50,018 nt of DNA from contig NZ_LRFH01000018.1 of the NCBI RefSeq assembly GCF_001641825.1, positions 1-50,018 of the forward strand. Direction: 5' to 3'. The notes below the pieces were generated by a model. The model had not been told where the DNA came from. It searched no databases and worked only from the letters and a program-made list of their open reading frames with translations. The DNA is from Guyparkeria sp. WRN-7. GTDB taxonomy: Bacteria; Pseudomonadota; Gammaproteobacteria; Halothiobacillales; Halothiobacillaceae. Of this stretch, positions 24,149 to 32,331 are shown piece after piece; position 1 is the stretch's first letter; every line of letters starts with the position of its first letter. A program made the position numbers and the translations under genes.

Positions 24149-24907
24149 ATGGCCGAAACCCTGATCATTGCCGACCTGCACCTCGCCAGGCCCGAACCGC
24201 GCACTCTGGCGCTGCTGGACACCTTTCTCGAACGCGCACAGCTCGCCGAGGCGATCTATCTGCTCGGCGACCTGTTCGACTACTGGATCGGCGACGATCA
24301 GCCGCTCGATCCGGCCATCGCCGAGCGTCTGGAACGGCTCGCCACGCTGAGCGCACCGGTCTACTTCCAGCCGGGCAACCGGGATTTCCTCGTCGGCAGC
24401 CGCTTGCTCGAGCGGATCGGTGCAAAACAGCTGCCCGATCAGTTCGTCCTGGAGCAGGGCGGGCGGCGCTGGCTGCTCACCCACGGCGACGAGCTCTGCA
24501 TCGACGATGCGCCCTATCAGGCGATGCGGGCGCAACTGCGCGACCCGGCGTTCGTGCGTGATTTCCTGTCTCGTTCGCTCCAGGAGCGCATCGCGATCGC
24601 CGAGGATCTGCGCAACAAGAGCAAGACGGCCTCGTCGAGCAAGCCCGAGGACATCATGGACGTCAACGCCGGCGCGGTCGGCGAGATCCTCGAGCGCACC
24701 GGTGCCGACGGCCTGATCCACGGTCACACCCATCGGCCGGCGATTCATCGTCTCGGTGACGGCAAGCCGCGCGTGGTGACCGGGGACTGGGGCGAGGCTG
24801 GTTGGCTGATCTCGCTGGAAGACGGCGGTCTGGCCCTGGAGCGGTTCACGCCCGATGGCAGCGAGGTGGTCGACACCTGGCCGCCGGGCCGGGAGGTGGG
24901 CGCATGA
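24149..24907 (+). CDS. lpxH: UDP-2,3-diacylglucosamine diphosphatase LpxH
   Basis: A 252-residue metallophosphoesterase that cleaves UDP-2,3-diacylglucosamine to lipid X and UMP at the inner membrane during lipid A synthesis. Metal ligands are visible in order: Asp9 and His11 (IIADLHL), Asp41 (LLGDLFDYW), Asn77 (PGNRDF), the His of LLTHGDEL and the two His of HGHTHRP. The protein is slightly longer than E. coli LpxH at the C-terminus. GGAGACGAG precedes the ATG and lies just outside the inverted-repeat element. Its stop overlaps pgsA. Confidence 0.95.
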   Translation: MAETLIIADLHLARPEPRTLALLDTFLERAQLAEAIYLLGDLFDYWIGDDQPLDPAIAERLERLATLSAPVYFQPGNRDFLVGSRLLERIGAKQLPDQFVLEQGGRRWLLTHGDELCIDDAPYQAMRAQLRDPAFVRDFLSRSLQERIAIAEDLRNKSKTASSSKPEDIMDVNAGAVGEILERTGADGLIHGHTHRPAIHRLGDGKPRVVTGDWGEAGWLISLEDGGLALERFTPDGSEVVDTWPPGREVGA

Positions 24908-25473
24908 ACCTACCGATGTTCCTTACCTGGCTGCGGATCGCCGCCATTCCGTTGCTGGTGGTGGTGTTCCTGTTCACCCCGACGGAGTTCGCCCGACCGG
25001 CTTCCGCCTGGATCTTCGGTTTGGCTTCGCTGACCGATTTTCTCGACGGTTACCTGGCCCGGCGCTGGAATCAGCAGTCCGCCTTCGGTGCCTTCCTCGA
25101 CCCGGTGGCCGACAAGCTCATCGTCGCGGTGGCCCTGGTGCTGCTCGTGTACAGCGACGGGGACCTGGCGATCGTCATCGCCACGGCGGTGATCATCGGC
25201 CGCGAGGTCTTCGTCTCGGCCCTGCGCGAGTGGATGGCCGGCCGTGGCATCAGCGCCGCGGTGAAGGTCTCCTCGTTGGGCAAGCTCAAGACCACGGCGC
25301 AGATGTTCGCGATCCTGTTCCTGCTCTATCACTTCCCCCTGTTCGGCCTGCTGGACGTGCATACCCTGGGGTACTGGCTCCTGATGCTGGCGGCGGTGCT
25401 GACCTTCATTTCCGGGGCGCAATACGGCCGTGCGGCCGTGGTGGCCGTCCGGAACGCCGAGTCGGAGCGGTAA
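24904..25473 (+). CDS. pgsA: CDP-diacylglycerol-glycerol-3-phosphate 3-phosphatidyltransferase
   Basis: A 189-residue integral membrane enzyme making phosphatidylglycerol phosphate, the committed step to PG and cardiolipin. The CDP-alcohol phosphatidyltransferase motif is complete: D45xxDG AR(8x)G62xxxD66xxxD70 in LTDFLDGYLARRWNQQ and FGAFLDPVADK. Four to five other hydrophobic segments follow. The ATG at 24904 overlaps the lpxH stop by 4 nt; longer in-frame starts would run inside lpxH. Subgroup assignment (PgsA rather than PssA) rests on length and on LTWLRIAAIP at the N-terminus. Confidence 0.93.
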   Translation: MNLPMFLTWLRIAAIPLLVVVFLFTPTEFARPASAWIFGLASLTDFLDGYLARRWNQQSAFGAFLDPVADKLIVAVALVLLVYSDGDLAIVIATAVIIGREVFVSALREWMAGRGISAAVKVSSLGKLKTTAQMFAILFLLYHFPLFGLLDVHTLGYWLLMLAAVLTFISGAQYGRAAVVAVRNAESER

Positions 25474-25480
25474 CCGGCCG

Positions 25481-26233
25481 ATGCGGGCCGTGTTCCGCGC
25501 TGCTGGTCGACTGGTTCGGCTGCTGGGTTACCTGGTCGTCGGCCTCTGGCGGGTGCGCCGGCTCGAGCGGATGGACGAGCGGGAGCGGCTGGAAACCGTC
25601 CGTGCCTATCTTGCCGGTGCGGCCGCCATTCTCGGCGTCTCGCTGCAGTTGCGAGTCGATCCGCGAGTCGACACGTTGGCGGACGGGGGCAGCTTGTGGC
25701 TGCCCAATCACATCAGCTGGCTGGATATTCCGTTGTTGGGCGGCATTCGTCCCGGCACCGTGTTCCTGGCGAAGAGCGAAATCCGTCACTGGCCGGTGAT
25801 CGGGCGGCTGGCCCGGCTGGCCGGCACCGAATTCATCGAGCGTGGCCGGGGCAGCGAGGCGGCTGCGCTGGCCGTGGCCGACGGCCTGTCACGCGGACGC
25901 CAGATGGTGGTCTTCGCCGAGGGCACGACGAGCGAGGGAGACGGCGTCCGCCGGTTTCATGCCCGCCTGCTCGGCCCGGCGGTGGAGTCGACGAGACCGG
26001 TTGTGCCGATCGCCCTGCGGTACCGCGACCGGGAAGGCAATCCGACCAAGGTGCCGGCCTTCGTCGGCAAGGAATCCTTGTGGCCATCCCTGTGGCGCGT
26101 CCTTTCCGCGTGCGGCCTGGAAGCACGCATCGACCTGCTCGAGCCGATCGTGCCGGAGGTCGGGGATACCCGCACCGACATTGCCCGCCGCGCCGAGAAT
26201 GCGGTCTCGACGCGGATCGCGGCGACCGACTAG
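25481..26233 (+). CDS. Lysophospholipid acyltransferase (PlsC-like)
   Basis: A 250-residue membrane-associated acyltransferase of the PlsC family. The catalytic HX4D motif is NHISWLD at residues 76-82; the substrate motif VFAEGTTSEGDGVRRF corresponds to the EGTR block. An N-terminal hydrophobic helix (about 10-24) anchors it. The start 7 nt after pgsA places it in the lipid operon lpxH-pgsA-acyltransferase. EGTT in place of EGTR and the ornithine-lipid-like N-terminus leave open a substrate other than 1-acylglycerol-3-phosphate. Confidence 0.85.
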   Translation: MRAVFRAAGRLVRLLGYLVVGLWRVRRLERMDERERLETVRAYLAGAAAILGVSLQLRVDPRVDTLADGGSLWLPNHISWLDIPLLGGIRPGTVFLAKSEIRHWPVIGRLARLAGTEFIERGRGSEAAALAVADGLSRGRQMVVFAEGTTSEGDGVRRFHARLLGPAVESTRPVVPIALRYRDREGNPTKVPAFVGKESLWPSLWRVLSACGLEARIDLLEPIVPEVGDTRTDIARRAENAVSTRIAATD

Positions 26234-26928
26234 CCGCCGATCATGCCGCGCATCATCTGCCGCAGGTCGACCGGCTTGCTCGGCAGGGCGAAACGGTGGT
26301 CGGGCTGCTCGCCACGTTCAATCGACTCCAATCGGAAGTCATCGCCGAATCGCAACACGGCCAGCCCGCGTCGCTGCAGTTCGCGGTGCGCCTGTTCGTG
26401 ACCGGCAACCCCGGTGCCGCGGGCGATCGCCTGGCTCATGCCTCCGACCAGTGCCGTCTGCATTTCCTGCACCAGGGCATCACCGGTGAAGACGGCTTCA
26501 TCGATATGCGAGCGGCCATTGCTGTCCTGCCAGCTCACGCGATAGACCTCTCCCTGGATGCCGGCGACCGTCTCGGTTCGGTCCGTGCGTTCCAGGGTGG
26601 TCAGCTGTGCCGGGACCACGGTGTCGGGCCCGAGGCGGGTGAGGCCGCTTTCCTGTCCCAGCAGTTTGGCCAGCGATTCCAGGTCCATGCTCACGGGCTG
26701 ACCGGCGACCGACGCCACACCCCACGCCTTGCCGTCGATGGCAAGCACGTGGGCGGGCTGATTGGGTGAATCGAGCCGGCTGTGTTCCGTGTCCTGCCAG
26801 CTGAAGGTCAGGGTCGGGACATTCGGATCGCCGGTCGAGAAGCGGGCGAGGCCATCGGCGAAAGTCACGGTGAAGGGAAGCAGGCTGCCGACCAGCGTGG
26901 CCAGCAGGAACGAACTATGGTTACGCAT
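26230..26928 (-). CDS. Exported hypothetical protein
   Basis: A 232-residue protein with a signal peptide, MRNHSSFLLATLVGSLLPF followed by TVTFADG, probably cleaved after FA or ADG. The mature part looks like a beta-rich periplasmic domain; stretches such as PTLTFSWQDTEHSRLD, VQGEVYRVSWQDSNG-like GEVYRVSWQDSNGRSHID and a C-terminal region ending PVDLRQMMRGMIGG are seen. I do not recognise the family with certainty. It converges with the acyltransferase gene with a 4-nt overlap and is the last of the minus-strand run starting at recC. Confidence 0.75.
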   Translation of the reverse strand: MRNHSSFLLATLVGSLLPFTVTFADGLARFSTGDPNVPTLTFSWQDTEHSRLDSPNQPAHVLAIDGKAWGVASVAGQPVSMDLESLAKLLGQESGLTRLGPDTVVPAQLTTLERTDRTETVAGIQGEVYRVSWQDSNGRSHIDEAVFTGDALVQEMQTALVGGMSQAIARGTGVAGHEQAHRELQRRGLAVLRFGDDFRLESIERGEQPDHRFALPSKPVDLRQMMRGMIGG

Positions 26929-27028
26929 ACGGGAATTCTCGCGAGATCGAGTGGTGTCCACTGTGACTCGCGTGGGGCGCTTGGGTTGCATTGGGTCGTC
27001 GAGTCGCAGGGGAAACCGCGGTGTGCGG

Positions 27029-27589
27029 TCAGTAACGGTACCGCATCATGGTGCGCTCCAGCCGGTTGCGCTCGTGATTCAGACGACGCAACTGGTCGTA
27101 GAGCAGACGCAGTTCGCGACGGGCGTCCCGACGGGCATCGGACGTGCTCTCGTCATCGTCCAGAATGCGCTCCTGGCGGTCGATGTCGCGTTCGACCTCC
27201 TCGATATCCTCGATCACATCGTGGACGAGCTTGCCGTCACGGTAGGCAGCCAGAAAGCGTTGTTCGTCCTTCGCCGGACACACGCCGCGGTAGGTATGCC
27301 CGGCCCGACCCTCGTCGTAACCGTTGGCCTGGGTGCAGTAGCTTGCCAGCCCCACCCGCCGGCCCCGGTAGTAGGCGCTCGCGTCGATCTGCACGCCGTA
27401 TTCCGCGCAGGCCTTCTGATGCTCGTACAGTCGGGCCCGCTCGTAACCCTGGCGACCATCCATGCGCCCGAGTTCGTGCCAGTCGGCCGTGTGGCACTCC
27501 CCTTCGGTAAGCGTGGCGCAGCCCGAACCCAGCAGGGCCAGTGCGCTGGCGCACAGAACGAAACGGAGTTTGGTGAGGCAACGGTTCAT
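27029..27589 (-). CDS. DUF2799 family lipoprotein
   Basis: A 186-residue lipoprotein: the signal sequence MNRCLTKLRFVLCASALALL ends in the lipobox LGSGC with the acylated Cys at about residue 24. The mature part has WHELGRMDGRQGYERARLYE, ACAEYGVQIDASAYYRGRRVGL and YCTQANGYDEGRAGHTYRGVCP, the DUF2799 pattern of repeated G-x-x-x-G turns. The last 70 residues form a charged coiled coil (VERDIDRQERILDDDEST, RLNHERNRLERTMMR). It is likely anchored in the outer membrane facing the periplasm. Function unknown. Confidence 0.85.
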   Translation of the reverse strand: MNRCLTKLRFVLCASALALLGSGCATLTEGECHTADWHELGRMDGRQGYERARLYEHQKACAEYGVQIDASAYYRGRRVGLASYCTQANGYDEGRAGHTYRGVCPAKDEQRFLAAYRDGKLVHDVIEDIEEVERDIDRQERILDDDESTSDARRDARRELRLLYDQLRRLNHERNRLERTMMRYRY

Positions 27590-27713
27590 GGAACGGGGCC
27601 TGGCCTGGTGGGAACGCGGCAGATTCTCTTGTCCGATGGGAGATCGAAAATAACCGTATCGAATTTGCCGCAGGCCGGATGCGAGGTCAAATTCGTGCGC
27701 CGGGACAGCCCGG

Positions 27714-28541
27714 TCAGGTCTGCTTCCGCAGGCGTGTCCAGACGCTCTCGCTGAGTACTACGCCGAGATAGAGAACACTGGCGGTGGCGATGATTGCCGG
27801 ACCCGAGCCGATGTCGAACCAGTAGCTTGCATACAGGCCGGCCAGGCTGAACAACAGGCTGAGACCGGCCGACAGGGCCATCATGCCGCCGAGGGTGCGC
27901 GTATAGCGCTGGGCGAGGTAGGGCGGCAGGGTGAGCAGGGCGATGACCAGCAGCAGACCCACCACCTGGATCATCATCACCACCGTCTCGGCGACCAGCA
28001 GCAGAAGCATCAGGTACAGGCCGGTCACCGGGATGCCGCGGGTACGGGCAAAGACGGGGTCGAAAGAGAACGACAGCAGGTCACGGTAGTAGTACACGGC
28101 CAGGCCGAGAATCAGCGCGTCGATGGCGGCCATCAGCCACAGTTCGGGGCTGCCGACCGTAAGGATCGAGCCGAACAGGTAGGTCATCAGTCCCGCCTGG
28201 TAGCCGGGACTGAGGTCCACCAGAATCAGCCCGAAGGCCATGCCCGCGGCCCAGATGACGCCGATGAGCGTGTCGGTGCGTTCGCGCTGCCGGACGGTCA
28301 ATCCACCCAGCAGCAGGGCGGCGCCGGCGGTGAACACGGCGGTGATCGGCAGGACCGGCAGGCCGAAGAAGATGGCGGTGCCCACGCCGCCGTAAGCGGT
28401 ATGCGCGATGCCGCCGGTCATGAACACCAGACGGTTGACCACCACCAGTGCCCCGACGATGCCGGCGGCGATGCTCACCAGTACCGCGGCAATCAGCGCA
28501 TGCTGGACGAAACCCTGGGAAAGGAGATCGGCGAAACTCAC
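27714..28541 (-). CDS. znuB: Zinc/manganese ABC transporter permease (ZnuB-like)
   Basis: A 275-residue inner-membrane permease of the ABC-3 family. Eight or so hydrophobic helices are visible, with the family stretches GALVVVNRLVFMTGGIAHTAYGG, GSILTVGSPELW and VVGLLLVIALLTLPPYLA. I start it at a GTG that overlaps the stop of the ATPase gene as GTGA; the open frame extends upstream inside that gene. A 5-nt hairpin, CCGGG/CCCGG, lies just after its stop. Zinc rather than manganese is inferred from the His-rich partner proteins and the operator upstream of znuA. Confidence 0.88.
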   Translation of the reverse strand: MSFADLLSQGFVQHALIAAVLVSIAAGIVGALVVVNRLVFMTGGIAHTAYGGVGTAIFFGLPVLPITAVFTAGAALLLGGLTVRQRERTDTLIGVIWAAGMAFGLILVDLSPGYQAGLMTYLFGSILTVGSPELWLMAAIDALILGLAVYYYRDLLSFSFDPVFARTRGIPVTGLYLMLLLLVAETVVMMIQVVGLLLVIALLTLPPYLAQRYTRTLGGMMALSAGLSLLFSLAGLYASYWFDIGSGPAIIATASVLYLGVVLSESVWTRLRKQT

Positions 28542-29326
28542 GACTGGGAACTCCCGTGCGAGTGGCTGTGGGGTTCGCCGGTCAACGGCTGCCCCATCGG
28601 GCAATCCTTGCCGTGCTGGCCGTACATCAGTGCGAGCATCTCGTCGGTGATCGCCGGCCCGTCCCCACTGACAAGCCAGCGGTTGACGGCAAGCACCTGC
28701 GAGACCGCCTGCCGGGTAATGCCCAGATCGTGGCTGACCATCACCCGGGTGATTTCGTGTCCGAGCTCTTGCAGTGTTTCGTGAATACAGGCGCGCCCGT
28801 AGGGGTCGATGTTCGAGAACGGCTCGTCGAGGAGCAACAGGTCGGGGTCGGTGATCAGTGCGCGTGATATCAGGGCACGCTGGCGCTGACCGCCCGAGAG
28901 GGCGCCGAACGAACGATCAGCCAGGTCGGCGATCCCGACACGCTCGAGTGCCACCCGCGCACGTTCGCGTTCGTCGCGGTGAAAGCGCGGGCCATGGCGA
29001 TGACCGTGCGGCAGGCCCATCAGGACGATCTGCTCGACCGTGGCCGGGAAGCCCGGTGCCAGGTTGCCGTGTTGCGGGACGTAGCCGATGCGGTCCGGAT
29101 GTCGGCCGGGCCGGTCGCCGAAGACCCGCACACGACCCGTTTCAGGCCGATACAGCCCGAGGATCAGGTGGAGCAGGGTGGTCTTGCCGCCCCCGTTGGG
29201 GCCCACGATGACGGTGAAGCTGCCCGCCGGGATGCGCAGGTCGACATCCTCGAGGATCGACTCGTCGGCAAAGCGAAAGCCGACGCGGTCCAGGGAAATA
29301 ACGTCCGTGTCGTGCGGGGATTCCAT
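28538..29326 (-). CDS. znuC: Zinc ABC transporter ATPase (ZnuC-like)
   Basis: A 262-residue ATPase. Walker A GPNGGGKTT (42-50), the Q-loop YVPQHG, signature LSGGQ (143-147), Walker B LLLLDEP (163-169) and the switch His in MVSHDLG are all intact. It carries two unusual His clusters: GLPHGHRHGPRFHRDE in the helical domain and a tail ending EPHSHSHGSSQS. These could bind zinc and sense or buffer it; the tail is specific to this protein rather than to the ATPase fold. It overlaps znuB and follows znuA by 11 nt. Confidence 0.92.
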   Translation of the reverse strand: MESPHDTDVISLDRVGFRFADESILEDVDLRIPAGSFTVIVGPNGGGKTTLLHLILGLYRPETGRVRVFGDRPGRHPDRIGYVPQHGNLAPGFPATVEQIVLMGLPHGHRHGPRFHRDERERARVALERVGIADLADRSFGALSGGQRQRALISRALITDPDLLLLDEPFSNIDPYGRACIHETLQELGHEITRVMVSHDLGITRQAVSQVLAVNRWLVSGDGPAITDEMLALMYGQHGKDCPMGQPLTGEPHSHSHGSSQS

Positions 29327-29337
29327 CGGAGCCCTCG

Positions 29338-30273
29338 TCAGTGTTCGTGGTCGCGCACCGGCGCCGCCTCGCGGCTCGATGCGTTGCCCAGTGCGGCGGA
29401 GAGCGTGTCCGCGATCGCCCGCATGCCGGCAGGCCAGTCGCGGGCCAGGGGATCGAGCGTGACGACCTCGCCTCCGATCTCGCGGGCGATGGTGCGTGCC
29501 GCCCCCTGGGCGAATTGCGGTTCGATGAAGATCACGCGAATGCCGTGGGTGCGTGCCTCTTCGATGATGCGTGCCAGCTCGCGCGGGCCGGGTTCCTTGC
29601 CTTCAACCTCGATCGCCATCTGCTCGAGGCCGTAACTGGCGGCAAAGTAGCCGAAGGCGGGATGAAACACCAGAAAACGGCGGGCCGCGGGATCGATGTC
29701 GGTCAGGGCGTCAAGGATGGCCTGATCAAGACGGTGGACCTGCTCGGCGAACCGGCGAAAACCGCGGTGGTAATCGGCGGCGTGCTCGGGGTCGGCCGCG
29801 ATCAGCGCGTCGCGGATCGATTCGGCCTGCAGCCGGACCAGTGCCGGCGAGAGCCAGACGTGCGGATCGAGCGCATTGTCTGCCGGTGCGGCGTGTCCGT
29901 CGGCGTCTGCACCGTGGTCATGATCGGTTGCCATGGCACGGCGCTGGATACGCGCCGTGGTATCGATCACGGTCATATCGGGGTTGGCGTCGCGAAACCG
30001 CGGAAGCCATCCCTTCTCGAAAGGGACACCGGTCGCAAAATAGAGCTCGGCCCGTGACAGCGCGCTCATCTGGCGCGGTGTCGGTTCGTAGGTGATCGGC
30101 TCGGCATTCGCGGGCACCATGATCTGGACCTCGACGTGATCGCCGCCGATTGCCTCGACGAAATGCGCCTGCGGCGGGATCGAGACGGCGACAGGCACGC
30201 CTGCCCGCGCCACGTTCATCGCCAGCAGAACGATGCCAAGCGGCAGCAAAACGAGACGAGCAATCGACGGCAT
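29338..30273 (-). CDS. znuA: Zinc ABC transporter substrate-binding protein (ZnuA-like)
   Basis: A 311-residue periplasmic protein with a signal peptide (MPSIARLVLLPLGIVLLAMN then VARA, cleavage before GVPVAVSI). It is a cluster A-I binding protein: metal His residues are in PPQAHFVEAIGG, ALDPHVWLSPAL and FHPAFGYF. A His/Asp-rich loop, DHDHGADADGHAAPAD, lies in front of the second His as in ZnuA proteins, and the C-terminus ends RDHEH. The start at 30273 is chosen for the signal peptide. First gene of znuA-znuC-znuB. Confidence 0.92.
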   Translation of the reverse strand: MPSIARLVLLPLGIVLLAMNVARAGVPVAVSIPPQAHFVEAIGGDHVEVQIMVPANAEPITYEPTPRQMSALSRAELYFATGVPFEKGWLPRFRDANPDMTVIDTTARIQRRAMATDHDHGADADGHAAPADNALDPHVWLSPALVRLQAESIRDALIAADPEHAADYHRGFRRFAEQVHRLDQAILDALTDIDPAARRFLVFHPAFGYFAASYGLEQMAIEVEGKEPGPRELARIIEEARTHGIRVIFIEPQFAQGAARTIAREIGGEVVTLDPLARDWPAGMRAIADTLSAALGNASSREAAPVRDHEH

Positions 30274-30306
30274 GGGCGAGTTCTCCGCAGGCGCTGATGA
30301 TGGCAA

Positions 30307-30325
30307 GACGTTATTGTATAACATC
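30307..30325 (-). promoter_or_regulatory. Zur-like operator upstream of znuA
   Basis: A 19-bp imperfect palindrome, on the minus strand GATGTTAT-ACA-ATAACGTC, has arms that match at 7 of 8 positions. The core TGTTATAnnATAAC closely resembles the Zur box of enterobacterial znu promoters. It is 34 nt before the znuA start and contains TACAAT, a possible -10, so bound repressor would block transcription. Confidence 0.75.
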
Positions 30326-30348
30326 TGTCGCACCGGTCGGTCCATGGC

Positions 30349-32331
30349 TCAGGAACGGCGGTGTCCTCGGGAGATTAGCGCTCGCCACCACAGGCGGCGG
30401 TGCAGGTTGGAAAGGCGGGTGACCAGCAGCCGCGCCTGACGACGGCTGGGGTGGCGCGCATAGCGTTGCGTCTCGATCAGCGAGCCAATCCGGCCGAAGT
30501 CACCAGCCACCTCGGGCAACGCCTTCGCCGCCCGGGCGAGCAGGGCACGTTCGGACTCCTCGGGGCGGCGAGTCACACCCAGTCGGGCCAGGTCGTCGAG
30601 CAGGCGTTCCCAGAGGTACTCGGTCTGGCTGCCGGCCAGTCGGCGCCGTTCGCGCCAGGCGAATCCCCACAACGTCAGCCACCAGGCGAGGCCCGCCAGC
30701 GCAACCGCCCAGAGCGCGGACCGCCACGGCTGCCTTTCGGACAGGCCGAGCCAGCCGAACAGATCCAGCTGCACTCGGCCGTCGTAGCCGAGCACGTACT
30801 GGTTCCAGCGGTTGTCGAACTGTTCCAGCCACAGGCGCGCTTGCCTGGTCAGGGAGTCCGGGTCACGGCGTACGGTCGCCGGCAGGCTGGCATCCTCGCG
30901 CATCGACTGGGCCACACCCGACTCGATCCTCTCCGGAGCGACCGCCGTGGTGGGGTCGACTCGTTGCCAGCCGGATTCGGCCAGCCATACCTCCGCCCAG
31001 GCGTGGGCATCGGCCTGGCGGACCACCAGGTAGTCGCCATTGACCTCGCCGCCCTGGTAGCCGCTGACCACTCGTGCCGGAACGCCGGCGGCACGCATCA
31101 GACGGACGAAGGCATCCGCGTAGTCGGCGCAGTAACCGCGCCGGGTCTCGAACAGGAAGGTATCGGCCCGGTCGCTGCCCTCGCGACGACCCGGCGAGCG
31201 GGTATAGCGAAACTCGTTTTCCCGAAAGTAGTCGAGCGCGCGCTCGATACGAGCGGCCGGTGCGAGGCCACCCCATTCCTGCGCCAGGTCCTCGAGCAGC
31301 GGGTTGAGTCCGCCGGTACGCAGATAGCGTGACTTGCGAAACCGCGGCAACCGGCCGACGTCGAGACGATAGTCGGTCGCGGAGGTAAGCGTGTAGCGCA
31401 GTCGGTCGTTGACCTCCTGGGCCCGGTGGACGATCAGGTTGGCGTCCACCCGGGTGCGTCCGGGTGTTTCGACCGCCGCGGCGAGACTGGGAAGCTGGTG
31501 GCCGCCGGTGGGTTCGAGCGTGACCTGGTATCGCCGTTGCGAGGACTCGAGGATTTCCAGCCGCGGGGCGGGGGCGGGCGAATCCGCAATCCAGCTTTCC
31601 GGATCGTTCTCGGCAAAGCCGCTCATCACATAGACGCGCCAGTAGCGTGCCTCGGGCGGAACGATCTCGCCCTCGAAACGCACGCGGAAGGCCGGGGCAG
31701 GGTTCTCGGCCAGCCGGTCGAACTGCCCGGGGCGCAACTGCTCGGACAGGCCGGTGACCGCCTGACCGCCGGGTTGCTGAATCCCCCACAGCCCGCCCGG
31801 CGGGCGGGGAAACAGCGCGAACAGGATCAGGGCGAAGGGCAGGCCGGCAAGCAGCAGCCGGCCGGCATGGCGCATCCGTCGTCCGATGGGGATCCCGGCC
31901 GGCTGGCTGACCCCGATCCAGGCCCCCACCAGCAGCCAGAACAGCAGCACGACCAGGGCAAAGATCACCGGGGCCTGGTCGAAGAGCAGGACACTGATCA
32001 GCAGGAAGAACGTCAGCAGCAGGACGCTGACGTGGTCGCGCATCTCGCGGATCTCGAGCAACTTCAGCCCGGCGGCCAGCACGAGCAGCGTCACCCCGGC
32101 ATCGCGTCCCCAGAAGGCGTGAAACTGCGACAGCACCAGGGCAGCGCTGGCCACGGCGAGTACAAGCAGCAACCCGCGAGACGGCAATGGCCAGCCACGG
32201 ACCTCGTGCAGACGCCGCCAGACCAGCGCGCCGGCAATTACCGGGATGACGACGACCGGGAGGTGCGGCAGCAACAGACCGATGCTGCCGATCAGGACCA
32301 GCCACAACAGCAGATCGAGACGCTCGCTCAA
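30349..32331 (-). CDS. TgpA-type transglutaminase membrane protein
   Basis: A 660-residue inner-membrane protein. About five or six N-terminal helices (to residue 174) precede a DUF3488-type periplasmic region and a transglutaminase-like domain with the full triad: Cys401 (RRGYCADYADAF), His443 (ADAHAWAEVW) and Asp459 (WQRVDPT). A last membrane helix near residues 560-580 is followed by a cytoplasmic helical tail. In Pseudomonas aeruginosa TgpA is essential and encoded beside a MoxR ATPase and a DUF58 protein, the same set as here. The reaction in vivo is unproven. Overlaps the DUF58 gene by 4 nt. Confidence 0.92.
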   Translation of the reverse strand: MSERLDLLLWLVLIGSIGLLLPHLPVVVIPVIAGALVWRRLHEVRGWPLPSRGLLLVLAVASAALVLSQFHAFWGRDAGVTLLVLAAGLKLLEIREMRDHVSVLLLTFFLLISVLLFDQAPVIFALVVLLFWLLVGAWIGVSQPAGIPIGRRMRHAGRLLLAGLPFALILFALFPRPPGGLWGIQQPGGQAVTGLSEQLRPGQFDRLAENPAPAFRVRFEGEIVPPEARYWRVYVMSGFAENDPESWIADSPAPAPRLEILESSQRRYQVTLEPTGGHQLPSLAAAVETPGRTRVDANLIVHRAQEVNDRLRYTLTSATDYRLDVGRLPRFRKSRYLRTGGLNPLLEDLAQEWGGLAPAARIERALDYFRENEFRYTRSPGRREGSDRADTFLFETRRGYCADYADAFVRLMRAAGVPARVVSGYQGGEVNGDYLVVRQADAHAWAEVWLAESGWQRVDPTTAVAPERIESGVAQSMREDASLPATVRRDPDSLTRQARLWLEQFDNRWNQYVLGYDGRVQLDLFGWLGLSERQPWRSALWAVALAGLAWWLTLWGFAWRERRRLAGSQTEYLWERLLDDLARLGVTRRPEESERALLARAAKALPEVAGDFGRIGSLIETQRYARHPSRRQARLLVTRLSNLHRRLWWRALISRGHRRS

